Source of the DNA: Alcanivorax sp. DP30
GTDB lineage: Bacteria; Pseudomonadota; Gammaproteobacteria; Pseudomonadales; Alcanivoracaceae
Length of the DNA stretch: 64,000 nucleotides
Assembly: GCF_009882945.1 (NCBI RefSeq)
Contig: NZ_WTUY01000004.1
Span: 797,341-861,340, forward strand
Direction: 5' to 3'
Shown here piece after piece: positions 18,672 to 28,614 of this stretch. The translations under genes and the position numbers were made by a program. Positions within the stretch are counted from its first letter, which is position 1, and each line of letters opens with the position of its first letter. Below the pieces are notes generated by a model. That model saw only the letters and a program-made list of their open reading frames with translations. It was not told the DNA's origin and did no database searches.

Positions 18672-21600
18672 ATGAATGCAGCGTTGCGACGCCTCAGAGA
18701 CACGCGATTCCAGTCTGGCATGATGCCGGACGGGATGGTTGCGCGTGTCTGCGTCCTGCTGCGTTTGTGGTTCATGTCGTTGTGTCTGCTCGGTCTTGCA
18801 TCAGGCGCGCAGGCTGCATACCTGATTCAGGGCGCGACGCCAGCAACGCTGACCTGGAATGGTGCGGTTGCGGCAGTAGAAGCCAGTGTGGTTGTCACTC
18901 GCTACGAAAAGATCACTCTTTTCCGCTATGCAGACGGGGCCACGCCGGTAGCCTCCCCCACGGTTTTTAGCGGTAACTATGCCAGTGCGGACAGTCTGTC
19001 GGGTTCGACGCCGGCATTGCTGGGTGCTTTGCCCGTACCGCTGGACAGCAACGGCAACCCCATCCCATTGGATCAACCGGTCCCTCTGATCCCGGCAGAC
19101 AGTGGAACTGGCAATCAGGTTAGCAACAACGAACCGCTGTTCATCCTCGTCGAACAGCCGGCACTACCACCCGGTGCCTTTGGCACACGACCGGATGGCC
19201 GGAACTTCATGGCTACCACGCTGGTTGTGGACGGCACTAGTGGCACCAGTAGCTACATCATCACGCTGGTGGAAACGGCACCGGGCAGTGGTGACTACGC
19301 CGGTTACTTCATGCCTTCCCCTTCAACACCGGTTTTGGCCGGGGATACCTTGAGTCTGGCCTATGACCAGTATGGTGATATTGACGACAGCAACACCGCC
19401 AATGGGCCGTCCTTTGTATCGCCGGTGGTTGTCGATAGTTTCGAATTGAGCAAACAGGCTGGTGTGTCTGCCGCTGCGCCCCCTTCGCCTACTGGCAAGT
19501 CACTGTTTCTGAACAAGGAGGCAGTGCGAGGCCAGGTCACGATTGGTGATATTGCTCCGTATCGTCTCAGCCTCACTAACAACGGTGCCAGTGTCAGCAA
19601 TGTGCAGCTGGTGGATACCTTGCCGCCAGGTTTTCGTCTACGCGAAAATTCTGTAATGAGTAACGGCCGCAAATTGCCCGCTACGGTTGATGGTGATGGC
19701 CGAACTGTCAGGATTAAACTCGACACTCTGGGTGCCGGTGAACAGGTAATCGTCAGTTATGTGGCCGACGTGACGCCACTGGCGAGTGTGGGGGTGGCCA
19801 CCAATATTGCGATCGCCCGAAGTGGCGGTGATGCCTCCAATGAAGCGCGCGCAGATATCACGGTCGAGCAGCCCTTCTTCAATGATCGTGCCTTCCTGAT
19901 GGGGCGGGTGATGGTCGGTCAGTGTGGAGATTACAGCGCAGAAGGTCTGGAAGGCGTGCGTGTCTATCTGGAAGACGGCACCAATGTGGTGACCGATGCC
20001 CGTGGTCGCTGGCATCTTGAAGGCGTTCGTCCCGGCACCCATGTGGTGCAGATCGACGATGATTCCTTCAGTCGTCGTTACAGTTTGAAGCTGTGTGAAG
20101 ACAACAGCCGAAAAGCCGGTAATGCCCGCTCCCGTTTTGTTGAAGTGCAGGGTGGAACCCTGTGGCGTGAAGATTTCTGGGTGGATGCCAAGCCGGAAGT
20201 CAATGCGCTTCTGCAACAACGAATGATTACCGAATTCCGTGATGGTCGCGCCCATGTCCGCTTGCCCATCAGCAATGGCGAAACCGAGTTTCGCAAGATT
20301 GAAATCCGGCTATTCCTGCCCGACAACATTAGCCCCGTTTCCGGCACCGCCCGCATCAATGGTCAGTCAGTTGGTGACGGTCGCGCGGTTGAAAACTACT
20401 GGCTGTTTGAGCTGGATGGCAGCGGTGATTACTGGCAGCAGGAGCTTGAGCTTGATCTGGATATTGATCCTGGCTCCAGAATGACGGGCAGCCAGTCCAT
20501 TCTGGCAAAAACCACCGGCATCACGGCCCGCGGCGAGCGACACGAATTGATGTCGACGAATCAGATTCTTGCAGATGCGGCCAAAGTTGAAACCCGGGAA
20601 CTGACGTTGCGTCCCCATTTCGAGCCTGGTTCGGATGTGCTTGGTGCAGAAGATGAAGCCATGCTGGATGACATTGCCGATTCACTGCGTGGTTATGACG
20701 GCATCCGCTTGTACGCGGTAGGTCACTCCGACAATGTGCCTTTCAAGCGCAATACGAAAGCGCTGTTCAAGAACAACAAGGCGCTTTCCCGTATGCGCGC
20801 CCATGCTGTGGCCGAGTATCTCCGTCCTCTTCTTGGCTTGTCTGATGAGGCAGTGACGGTCGAGGGCGCTGGCGAGGATTTCCCCCTTGCCAGTAATGAC
20901 AGTGAGGCCGGCCGTGCCATGAACCGTCGCGTGGAACTGGTAATCATCAGGGAGCTGCGAGTCAAGGATGCGAATTTCAGTGTGGTCGAGGGTGATAGCG
21001 GGATGAATACCACCGACGCCATGCAGAAAGGATATGCGGAAAGTGCCCCAACAGGCTTTACCAGCCTGCACGATAATATGAAGGTAAGCCTTCCCGTATT
21101 GAGTATCAGTGCCGCCATGGACAGCAGGCTCAAGCCTCGACTGTTGCTCAATGGCGAGGAAGTCAGCAATGACCGCCTCGGCATGACGCTGCAGGATTCA
21201 GCAACTGGCCTGACACGCTATACCTGGGTGGGTATTGATCTCAAGCAAAGTGGTGACTATACCTTCGAGCTGCAAGGGACAGGGCCGTTTGGAAACGTTC
21301 GTTTCAGTGATGTGGCCACCGTTACGCGTACTGCTGAAATAAAATCCATCAAGGTGCTGGATAGCAGCGGCAATGTGGCAGATGGCAAGACACCGGTACG
21401 CGTCAAGCTGGAGCTGATCGATGACTTTGGCCGCAAGGTTGAATCGCGCACCGATCTGCGCCTGCTTAGCGGTAATCTGCGCCCGCTGCTGCCTGAAGGG
21501 CAGCAAGACCCGCTCAATCTGAAAAGTCATATTGTGCAGGTGGACAGCGAGGGTTATGCCTGGTTTGAACCGGTAAGTAATGCCGGGACTTTCCGTATCC

Positions 21601-24083
21601 GGCTGGCCTCAGACAAGATTGAAACCGATGATCTGGAGGTCAGCGTTGATCCGTACCTCAGAGACTGGATTCTGGTGGGTTTTGCGAAAGGCACGGTGGG
21701 TTATAACACCCTGGATCACAACCTGGAAAACATGCCGGGTGCAGAAAAAGATGTGTACACCGACGGTGAGTCCACCTTCTATGCGCGCGGTCGGGTAAAA
21801 GGCTCATGGTTGATGACTGTTGCTTACGACAGTCAGCGGCAGGCCGGTTACAACCCCCATGGGGAAGTGCTTGATCCCGACGCCTGGTACATTCTCTACG
21901 GTGATGACACCACCCGACTGCACGATGCCCCTAGCCAGGAAAAACTATACCTGCGACTGGAGCGTAAAGATTTCTATGTCCTGTTTGGTGATTACCAGAC
22001 TGACATGACCATCACTGAGTTGAGCCGCTATCAGCGTTCGTTGACCGGTCTTAAGAGTGAATACCAGGGCCGGAATGTCAGTGCCAACCTGTTTGCTGCC
22101 GAAAGTGCCAATGGCTTTATTCGCGACGATATTCGCGGCGATGGCACCTCCGGGCTTTACCGCCTGACACGTCAGAACCTGATGCCGGGAACAGAGCAAA
22201 TTCGTATTGAGGTACGTGACCGTTTCAACAATGAGCTGCTTTCCAGTGAGTCGCGCACCCGTTTTATTGACTACAGCATCGATTACCGAACCGGCACGCT
22301 TTTCTTCCGTGAACCCATCCCGGTACAGGACGGGCAGTTCAACCCGATTTATATTGTGGTGGATTATGAGGTGGACGCCGGTGAGGAAAATGTCACTGGC
22401 GGTGGCCGTGTCGCGGTACATACCCAGGACAAATCGCTTGAGATCGGCTTGAGTGCGGTGCATGAAGGCACCGAAGGTGCCAACGGTGATCTGGGCGGCG
22501 TGGACCTGACCTGGACACCGGATGAGCACCACACTCTGCGGGCCGAAGGCGCCTACAGTGATCAGGAAATCGCGTTGTCGTCCACTGACAGTCAGGATCG
22601 TGCCTGGTTGGTGGAACATGAATACCTGTCTGACAGATTCGATTCCCGTTTGAGAGTGGAGCAGCGTGACGGCGGGTTCGGTCTTGGCCAGCAGGCGGCA
22701 AACGACGACGACATACGGCAAAGTTCAGCTCAGGGGCGCTACCGGTTTACCGAAGCCTTGTCCGTCAACGGTGAGTTGCGTCGTCAGGAAGTGCTCAGCA
22801 ATGATAATACCCGTGACAGCGCCGAGAGCACGCTGCAGTACGATCGGGAAGACTGGCGTGTCTATGGCGGCGCACGTCGTATCTCGGATCAGGTTGCCGG
22901 TGAGCAGTACTTGTCCAATCAGATGATTGCCGGGGCAGAGCGGGATTTCATGGAGGATCGCTTACGGCTTTCTGCCAAGGGCGAATCCAGCCTGGGCGGT
23001 GAAGATAGCAATACCGATTATCCGAAACGCCTTACCCTGGGTGCGGATTACCGGCTCAACAAAATCGCCAGCCTGTACACCAACCAGGAAATGGCCTGGG
23101 GCCACAATTACCGCAGTCAGGAAACCCGCAGCGGCGTGCGTGCCACCCCTTGGTCTGGCGGCACGGTTACGACCGAAGTAGGGCGCGCAGCAGATGAGTA
23201 CGGCCCTCGCCTGTTCAGCCATGCGGGTCTGTATCAGACGCTGCAGCTCAACAGTCAGTGGAGTGCCGATGTGGGTTTTGATCGGGCGCAGACATTGAGT
23301 GATGACACGCTGACACCGACCTTTGATGACCGGCGCCCTCTGGCCAGCGGCACACGTTCCGATGACTATACCGCAGGGTCCCTGGGGCTCGGCTATCGGG
23401 ATGGCGCCTGGAGCCTGACCAATCGGGCTGAATTCCGTCATGCGGATACCGATGACAAGATCAGCCTGTTGAGCGGTTTCCAGCATCGTCTGGATAACGT
23501 GAATACCATTGCCGGGCGACTGTTCTATTTTGATCGTGATTTTGCCGGTGGCGAGGAAGAGTGGGAAGGGCAGCTGGATTTCAGCCTGGTGCACAGGCCG
23601 CTGCACGGCAACTGGTTTGTGCTCAATCGCACCCAGCTTATTCTGGATGCCCTGAGCGATAGCAATGGCGATCTGCGTGGACGACGTCTGGTCAATAACA
23701 CTGCCGCTAACTTCAAGCCATCAGAGCGTCAGCAGCTGGCCCTCAATTATGGTGCTCGTTATGTTATGGACACCGTCGACAGTGAACGCTACACCGGTTA
23801 CACCGACCTGATTGGTGTTGAGTACCGCTACAACCTGACTCGCCAATGGGATGTGGGCGCACGCGGTAGTGTTATGCATGGCTGGCGTACCAAAACCATG
23901 GATGTGAGCAGTGGTGTGATGGTGGGCTTCTCTCCGATCCGTGATGTGTGGATGAGTCTGGGGTACAACTTCAAAGGGTTCTACGATGCCGATTTCACCG
24001 GTGCCGAAAGCCGTTTGGGTGGCATCGTGTTTGATTTCCGCATCAAGTTTGACCAGGACACTTTTCGCCGCAACGGGGATTGA
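18672..24083 (+). CDS. giant outer-membrane protein: DUF11, OmpA domain, C-terminal barrel
   Basis: An 1803-residue exported protein. A signal peptide ends near residue 49 (GLASGAQAA). Next come a beta region, a DUF11 module at about 277-395 (NNGASVSNVQLVDTLPPGF), a carboxypeptidase-regulatory or SdrD-like module at about 408-460 (VYLEDGTNVVTDARGRWHL), and an OmpA-type peptidoglycan-binding domain at about 645-765 (LRPHFEPGSDVLG; NNKALSRMRAHAVAEYL; AMNRRVELVI). An Ig-like module (about 890-990) and a long C-terminal region of barrel-like strands (about 995-1803, starting LRDWILVGFAKGTVGYN) follow. An internal OmpA domain before a barrel is unusual. It is inferred to be the outer-membrane anchor or exporter of the four secreted partners. 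The true start may be 18735 (better signal peptide). Confidence 0.8.
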   Translation: MNAALRRLRDTRFQSGMMPDGMVARVCVLLRLWFMSLCLLGLASGAQAAYLIQGATPATLTWNGAVAAVEASVVVTRYEKITLFRYADGATPVASPTVFSGNYASADSLSGSTPALLGALPVPLDSNGNPIPLDQPVPLIPADSGTGNQVSNNEPLFILVEQPALPPGAFGTRPDGRNFMATTLVVDGTSGTSSYIITLVETAPGSGDYAGYFMPSPSTPVLAGDTLSLAYDQYGDIDDSNTANGPSFVSPVVVDSFELSKQAGVSAAAPPSPTGKSLFLNKEAVRGQVTIGDIAPYRLSLTNNGASVSNVQLVDTLPPGFRLRENSVMSNGRKLPATVDGDGRTVRIKLDTLGAGEQVIVSYVADVTPLASVGVATNIAIARSGGDASNEARADITVEQPFFNDRAFLMGRVMVGQCGDYSAEGLEGVRVYLEDGTNVVTDARGRWHLEGVRPGTHVVQIDDDSFSRRYSLKLCEDNSRKAGNARSRFVEVQGGTLWREDFWVDAKPEVNALLQQRMITEFRDGRAHVRLPISNGETEFRKIEIRLFLPDNISPVSGTARINGQSVGDGRAVENYWLFELDGSGDYWQQELELDLDIDPGSRMTGSQSILAKTTGITARGERHELMSTNQILADAAKVETRELTLRPHFEPGSDVLGAEDEAMLDDIADSLRGYDGIRLYAVGHSDNVPFKRNTKALFKNNKALSRMRAHAVAEYLRPLLGLSDEAVTVEGAGEDFPLASNDSEAGRAMNRRVELVIIRELRVKDANFSVVEGDSGMNTTDAMQKGYAESAPTGFTSLHDNMKVSLPVLSISAAMDSRLKPRLLLNGEEVSNDRLGMTLQDSATGLTRYTWVGIDLKQSGDYTFELQGTGPFGNVRFSDVATVTRTAEIKSIKVLDSSGNVADGKTPVRVKLELIDDFGRKVESRTDLRLLSGNLRPLLPEGQQDPLNLKSHIVQVDSEGYAWFEPVSNAGTFRIRLASDKIETDDLEVSVDPYLRDWILVGFAKGTVGYNTLDHNLENMPGAEKDVYTDGESTFYARGRVKGSWLMTVAYDSQRQAGYNPHGEVLDPDAWYILYGDDTTRLHDAPSQEKLYLRLERKDFYVLFGDYQTDMTITELSRYQRSLTGLKSEYQGRNVSANLFAAESANGFIRDDIRGDGTSGLYRLTRQNLMPGTEQIRIEVRDRFNNELLSSESRTRFIDYSIDYRTGTLFFREPIPVQDGQFNPIYIVVDYEVDAGEENVTGGGRVAVHTQDKSLEIGLSAVHEGTEGANGDLGGVDLTWTPDEHHTLRAEGAYSDQEIALSSTDSQDRAWLVEHEYLSDRFDSRLRVEQRDGGFGLGQQAANDDDIRQSSAQGRYRFTEALSVNGELRRQEVLSNDNTRDSAESTLQYDREDWRVYGGARRISDQVAGEQYLSNQMIAGAERDFMEDRLRLSAKGESSLGGEDSNTDYPKRLTLGADYRLNKIASLYTNQEMAWGHNYRSQETRSGVRATPWSGGTVTTEVGRAADEYGPRLFSHAGLYQTLQLNSQWSADVGFDRAQTLSDDTLTPTFDDRRPLASGTRSDDYTAGSLGLGYRDGAWSLTNRAEFRHADTDDKISLLSGFQHRLDNVNTIAGRLFYFDRDFAGGEEEWEGQLDFSLVHRPLHGNWFVLNRTQLILDALSDSNGDLRGRRLVNNTAANFKPSERQQLALNYGARYVMDTVDSERYTGYTDLIGVEYRYNLTRQWDVGARGSVMHGWRTKTMDVSSGVMVGFSPIRDVWMSLGYNFKGFYDADFTGAESRLGGIVFDFRIKFDQDTFRRNGD

Positions 24084-24158
24084 TCGCCTGCGGTGAGCGA
24101 GATGATGACAAAGTGAGACGTGGCCATGAAGGAAGATGGCCTGAACCAAGGTGATGGC

Positions 24159-26282
24159 ATGTTGCCGATAAAATGGCATAACAAGATAACCGCATTCCAA
24201 GCTGCCGGGTGGCTATTGCCCCTGGTGCTGGTGTGTGGGCCTGTGCATGCTGCCCAGACCTCCTGTGCCAATAACGGTGGTGCGGGTTGGCCGATTACCA
24301 ATGGCTCGCAGACGACCATCGACATCAACTACGACTTTGCTGATCTCGGTGAAGTCACGGACATCAATGTGGATGTGGATATTTCCCACACCTACACCGG
24401 TGACCTGACGGCGCGTATCACGAGTCCGCAAGGGTCCACAGTGAGCCTGTTTGAACGCCCCAATACCGCTGCGGCCTTTAACCAGGATACGGGGCCCTAT
24501 GGCTGTTCCGGTAACGATATTGACGTGCTCTTCGACGACGAATCACCGAATGGTCCATTGGAGAATGCCGCCTGCGGCAATAACCCGGCGTTTAGTGGCA
24601 CGCATCGTACCCACAATCCCGCGCCAAATAATTTGAGTGCCTTTGACGGGCAGAATCCCGTTGGCATCTGGAATTTCTTTTTCATGGATCCGGTCAGCCA
24701 GGATACGGGAACCATGAATGAAGCCTGTATCGTGGTGTCTTCGGCGGCGGTGACCTTTGATCAGTGGGTCAGCAGTAATGCAACCTGTAGCGATCAGCTG
24801 GATAGCCTGAGCATTCTCAATGGCAGCAATGTGTATGTCTGCTATACGTTGACCAATCCCGGTGATGAGGCGCTGGTTCTCAATAGTGGCGACTGGAATG
24901 ACAGCCTGGGGAATGATCTGTCATCGCTTGAAGGCAGTTACGCCCCTGGTGCCACCCAAACACTGAACTTTGGTCCCTTTGTTGCCGGCAGCACCACCTT
25001 CCCCCTGGGTGTTACCAATGCGACCGCCGATGTCACGCTAACCGGAAACTCGGTGAATTTCCCTTCGTCGCGAACCCTGTTTACTGATGAGGCAGCTACC
25101 GTTGCGGTCGCTAACTCGCCGCCGGCCACGGGTAACAAGCCGCTGTATCTGTATAGCAACAATGATCTGTCGAGGGTGCCCACAGCGGCGAATCAGGCAG
25201 AGATCACCTTCAATGCAGGCATTAGCCGCTCTTGGACGTTGACGCCTGCGCTACAGAGCAGCCTGGATTTGAATACGGCAGGTGGGCAGATTCCCGTTAC
25301 GCTTTATCTCCGTAGAAATGGAAACTACGGGGGATCGTTTCAGCGGGACATGACTCTGACCATTGCTGGTTCAGCCTCCGGAGTCATTGGTACAACATCT
25401 ACTTCAATCAGCATGGATGGTACGTCGACCGCTTACACCATCAATGTACCTATCACCGGAGCCAGCACCCTGGTGAGTGGGGAAGCCATTACCTTTACCT
25501 TTACCAACAATACGTCCGGCCAGCGAGGCATTCTGTTGGACCCGTCCGATGGCGCCAACAATCGCTCCCTGATCAATCTTCCCTCCAATACCGTCATCAA
25601 TATCGACAGTATTCAGGTCTATGACCAGAGCTACGCGACCAACCCTGCTGCTACGCCGGTGAGCAGCATCCAGCCGGGACAGACCGCCTATATCCGTGCC
25701 CTGATCAGCGACCCGTTCGGCAGCTTTGATATTTCCTCGGCAACCATCGACCTGACTGACCCGGCGTCGACGCTACAGGTGGATGATGGCGCAATGACTC
25801 TGGTATTCGACTCAGGCACCAATACCGGCCTGTATGAATATGCTTTCAATGTGTCGCCCTTCGTGGTGCAGGGGGAATGGCAATTCTCGGTAACGGGCAA
25901 CGAAGGCACGGAAGGGGTGTTCCATACGGATTACATCGACTTCCCCATTGTCGCCCCGCCGGCCTTGAGTGTCGTCAAGACAGCCAGTGTGGCCAGTGCC
26001 AGCCCGGGAGATCCGGTCACGCACTTCATTACCGTGACCAACTCCGGCAGTGGGCCGGCCAGCAATGTGCATTTGTCGGATAACCTGAGTCCGTTTACCA
26101 CCCTGAATACGGGAAGCTTCAGTTGCAGCAGTGGCTGTCCTGGCTCAGGGGTAACGCTGGGAACGCCCAGCTACACCATGGATGGTGGTGGCAAGATCAT
26201 TCAGTGGGAAGTCGACATGGTGGGTAGCCTCAATGCCGGTGGTGGCAGTTTTACCATCCAGTATCAGGTCAATGTGGATTGA
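24159..26282 (+). CDS. secreted protein with P-domain and C-terminal DUF11 module
   Basis: About 707 residues. The signal peptide ends CGPVHAA. Residues ~35-185 form a proprotein-convertase P-type jelly roll: ADLGEVTDINVDVDISHTYT, GDLTARITSPQGSTVSLFER and PVGIWNFFFMDPVSQDTG. A beta-rich middle follows. The C-terminal DUF11 module (LSVVKTASVASASPGDPVTH, NSGSGPASNVHLSDNLSPF) ends exactly at the last strand IQYQVNVD. It has several cysteines, unlike its neighbours. P-domains elsewhere sit on secreted proteases and surface proteins, but no protease domain is present. The start at 24159 has AAGGTGAT upstream and a proper signal peptide; in-frame starts at 24120 and 24126 add an acidic leader. Last gene of the surface operon. 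Confidence 0.75.
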   Translation: MLPIKWHNKITAFQAAGWLLPLVLVCGPVHAAQTSCANNGGAGWPITNGSQTTIDINYDFADLGEVTDINVDVDISHTYTGDLTARITSPQGSTVSLFERPNTAAAFNQDTGPYGCSGNDIDVLFDDESPNGPLENAACGNNPAFSGTHRTHNPAPNNLSAFDGQNPVGIWNFFFMDPVSQDTGTMNEACIVVSSAAVTFDQWVSSNATCSDQLDSLSILNGSNVYVCYTLTNPGDEALVLNSGDWNDSLGNDLSSLEGSYAPGATQTLNFGPFVAGSTTFPLGVTNATADVTLTGNSVNFPSSRTLFTDEAATVAVANSPPATGNKPLYLYSNNDLSRVPTAANQAEITFNAGISRSWTLTPALQSSLDLNTAGGQIPVTLYLRRNGNYGGSFQRDMTLTIAGSASGVIGTTSTSISMDGTSTAYTINVPITGASTLVSGEAITFTFTNNTSGQRGILLDPSDGANNRSLINLPSNTVINIDSIQVYDQSYATNPAATPVSSIQPGQTAYIRALISDPFGSFDISSATIDLTDPASTLQVDDGAMTLVFDSGTNTGLYEYAFNVSPFVVQGEWQFSVTGNEGTEGVFHTDYIDFPIVAPPALSVVKTASVASASPGDPVTHFITVTNSGSGPASNVHLSDNLSPFTTLNTGSFSCSSGCPGSGVTLGTPSYTMDGGGKIIQWEVDMVGSLNAGGGSFTIQYQVNVD

Positions 26283-26322
26283 TCGTTGGCCCCGGCGGGT
26301 TTTCTGAGGGGAAATGAGGCAT

Positions 26323-26352
26323 AAAAAAAGGCGCCCTAAGGCGCCTTTTTTT
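26323..26352. terminator. bidirectional terminator
   Basis: Stem AAAAAAAGGCGCC / GGCGCCTTTTTTT with loop CTAA. It serves both the DUF11 operon and the convergent cold-shock gene. Confidence 0.92.
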
Positions 26353-26367
26353 CACTGGAACAGTTGC

Positions 26368-26574
26368 TTACAGAGCAACGATGTTCTCAGCCTGCGGGCC
26401 TTTCGGGCCCTGAGTCACGGTGAACTCGACAGCCTGACCTTCGGCCAGAGTCTTGAAACCGGAACCAGTGATAGCGCTGAAGTGAGCGAAAACGTCCGGG
26501 CCGTTTTCCTGCTCCAGGAAACCAAAACCTTTAGCTTCGTTGAACCACTTAACGGTGCCTTTAACTGTAGACAT
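26368..26574 (-). CDS. cold-shock protein, CspA family
   Basis: A 68-residue single-stranded nucleic-acid chaperone with both RNP motifs intact: [17 protein letters not shown] (RNP1, KGFGF) and DVFAHFSAI (RNP2). Length and the ending PQAENIVAL fit the CspA/CspD-like group. Members melt RNA structure during cold or stationary phase. An AT-rich leader of over 100 bases precedes the start, compatible with post-transcriptional control, but no cold-box was identified. The gene stands alone with a strong terminator. Which Csp paralogue it is cannot be told. Confidence 0.93.
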   Translation of the reverse strand: MSTVKGTVKWFNEAKGFGFLEQENGPDVFAHFSAITGSGFKTLAEGQAVEFTVTQGPKGPQAENIVAL

Positions 26575-26849
26575 AACAATCTTCCTGAGAATGAAGTTTA
26601 TAGGTGTAGCTGAAAAACGATGACTTGGACTTCAGGACTGCAGGACGAGTTATACAGAGAAAACAACGAAATGAAGTACGTGATTCAAGTGCGATCTTTT
26701 AGCTAGGGTGAACGTTATAGGGATTGCCGGCGGCTGTCCACCTAATTCGTGATTATTTGTCGGCAGGCAGGGCGGGGCACTGTGGCTGCGGTGTTCCGGG
26801 CCCAGCGGCTTCGCTATGCTGAAGAGGACGTCTACAGGAGGGCAGTGGT

Positions 26850-27218
26850 ATGCCAGAAGAGAAGGACCCGAGAGTGCTGTTTGCGGCTGAGCGAACCCTG
26901 CTGGCCTGGAATCGCACCAGCATTGCCCTGATTGCGTTCGGGTTTCTGGTGGAGCGCTCCGGCATGCTGATGCGGATGCTGTCATCGGATACCCCGGATC
27001 AGGTGGGGCAGACGGTGACCGTGCTGGTCGGCCTGTTGTTCATTCTCATTGGTGCGGGCGTGGCGATATTTGCTTCCCGCCAGTACGCCCGTCTGTTGTC
27101 CACCCTGAAACCCGCGGATTTCCCGGACGGTTATGCCGCGCGCTGGGGGATCGCCGTGAATGTGGCGGTGGCTCTGCTCGGGCTGGCGCTGGCGGTTGCC
27201 CTGTTTCTGGCCCGATAG
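26850..27218 (+). CDS. DUF202 (YidH-type) inner-membrane protein
   Basis: A 122-residue protein with the DUF202 signature near the N-terminus (DPRVLFAAERTLLAWNRTSI) and three transmembrane helices: about residues 23-43, 60-78 and 98-120 (IAVNVAVALLGLALAVALFL). The family is widespread and of unknown function. The start has GGAGGGCAG upstream. It is followed by, but probably not co-transcribed with, a Nudix gene 62 bases downstream. Confidence 0.85.
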   Translation: MPEEKDPRVLFAAERTLLAWNRTSIALIAFGFLVERSGMLMRMLSSDTPDQVGQTVTVLVGLLFILIGAGVAIFASRQYARLLSTLKPADFPDGYAARWGIAVNVAVALLGLALAVALFLAR

Positions 27219-27280
27219 GGCAGGGGCGGAAGGGGGCGCAGTGCTAAGCTTGGCAGGACTATCATCTGCAAGGTGTCCGC

Positions 27281-27838
27281 GTGCCTGATCTGACCTGGTT
27301 AAAGACGGTTCGTCCCCAAAAGTTACCCTTTCGACGCCATGTCACCCGTGCGGCGGTGGCGCTCATCGAGCGTGGCCAGCGTGAAGACAGGGAGCTGTTC
27401 TTTATTCAGCGTGCCCAGCGCCAGGGGGATCCCTGGTCGGGCGACATGGCGTTTCCCGGTGGACGGCTGCAATCCGGGGACAGCTCCAGCCGCGACACCG
27501 CCATGCGTGAAACCCGTGAAGAAACCGGCCTCGATCTTTATCGCAACGGCGACTACCAGACCCGGCTGTCTGACCTGCTAACCCGCCATCACAGCCGCTG
27601 GCGGCCCATGGTGGTCACGCCCCATGTGTTCACCTGGGGCGGTGACGGTGCTCTCAGCCTCAACCATGAGGCCCGTCGTGGAGTCTGGATACCGGTCGAT
27701 TACCTGGCTGATCCGGCGAATCACTCCACACTTCAGGTGTCCACCCCGCTGGGGCCGCTTCGCTTTCCCTGCTGCCGTTATGAGGATTACTGCATTTGGG
27801 GATTGAGCTACAGCATGATGCGCGAGTGGCTGGATTGA
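27281..27838 (+). CDS. Nudix hydrolase, NudL-type (CoA pyrophosphatase-like)
   Basis: A 185-residue Nudix protein that starts with GTG. It has the motif typical of CoA-diphosphatases upstream of the Nudix box (LFFIQRAQRQGDPWSGDMAF), then FPGGRLQSGDSSSRDTAMRE, continuing TREETGL. The spacing follows the NudL/NUDT7 form rather than the canonical MutT box: the first Glu of the box is replaced, while the catalytic REtrEE helix is kept. Cleavage of CoA or its derivatives is therefore the best guess. Substrate assignment from sequence is uncertain. Confidence 0.78.
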   Translation: MPDLTWLKTVRPQKLPFRRHVTRAAVALIERGQREDRELFFIQRAQRQGDPWSGDMAFPGGRLQSGDSSSRDTAMRETREETGLDLYRNGDYQTRLSDLLTRHHSRWRPMVVTPHVFTWGGDGALSLNHEARRGVWIPVDYLADPANHSTLQVSTPLGPLRFPCCRYEDYCIWGLSYSMMREWLD

Positions 27839-27936
27839 CGGTAGACGTTTGCCGTTGAGCCCTCGGGCCACTTTGTCACAATGCGAAAGCCTGCCCTGAC
27901 CGGTACACTGCTTCTTTTGTTGCATAGGGGGTAGTC

Positions 27937-28536
27937 ATGCAGGCACCACAACAGGTGGGTAAACGTCGCACTCCGCTGGCCCAGTTAATCGGCCAGGCTT
28001 TATTGCGCATGACCGGCTGGAAGGCCGGCCCTTTTCCGGATATCGAACGTGCCGTGATCGCGGGCGGTCCACACACCTCCAATTGGGATGGCGTGATTGC
28101 CCTGGTCAGTCGTTCTGCCCTGCAGAAAGACGTGAATATCATGATCAAGCACAGTCTGTTCAAGGGACCGCTGGGCTGGTTGCTGCGCAAGCTGGGCGCC
28201 ATGCCCATTGAGCGCGGGCGAGCCGGGGGTGTGGTCACCCAGACCGTGGCGCAGTTCAAGAAGCGCGATAAACTGCTCATCGCGGTGACGCCAGAAGGCA
28301 CCCGCAGCAATGCTACGGAATGGAAGCTGGGCTTCTATCACATCGCCAAGCGCGCCAATGTGCCCATCATCCTGGCACTGGCGGATTATCAGAAAAAAAC
28401 CTTCAGCTTCCCGGCGGTGATTTATCCCACTGACGATATGGAAGCGGACTTGCAGAAAATCTATCAGCACTTTGCCACGGCGACGCCACGCCACCCTGAC
28501 AAACTGTCTTTGCCCGTCAAGGCGTACTACGGATAA
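27937..28536 (+). CDS. 1-acylglycerol-3-phosphate acyltransferase-like (PlsC family)
   Basis: A 199-residue acyltransferase. Block I is GGPHTSNWD (H46-x4-D51, the catalytic pair), block II AMPIERGRAGG, block III TPEGTRSNA and block IV VPIILALADY. It is shorter than E. coli PlsC and lacks a clear N-terminal transmembrane helix, like the small PlsC-type proteins found in many proteobacteria. A role in phospholipid or other acyl-ester synthesis is expected. It stands between two unrelated genes with ordinary spacing. Confidence 0.85.
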   Translation: MQAPQQVGKRRTPLAQLIGQALLRMTGWKAGPFPDIERAVIAGGPHTSNWDGVIALVSRSALQKDVNIMIKHSLFKGPLGWLLRKLGAMPIERGRAGGVVTQTVAQFKKRDKLLIAVTPEGTRSNATEWKLGFYHIAKRANVPIILALADYQKKTFSFPAVIYPTDDMEADLQKIYQHFATATPRHPDKLSLPVKAYYG

Positions 28537-28614
28537 CTCCTGCGTCTCGGTTGGCGGCTCGCCATTCTGGAAGCAGGGGCATCCTGATTGCCTGAAATAG
28601 GGTATAAAGGCGGC

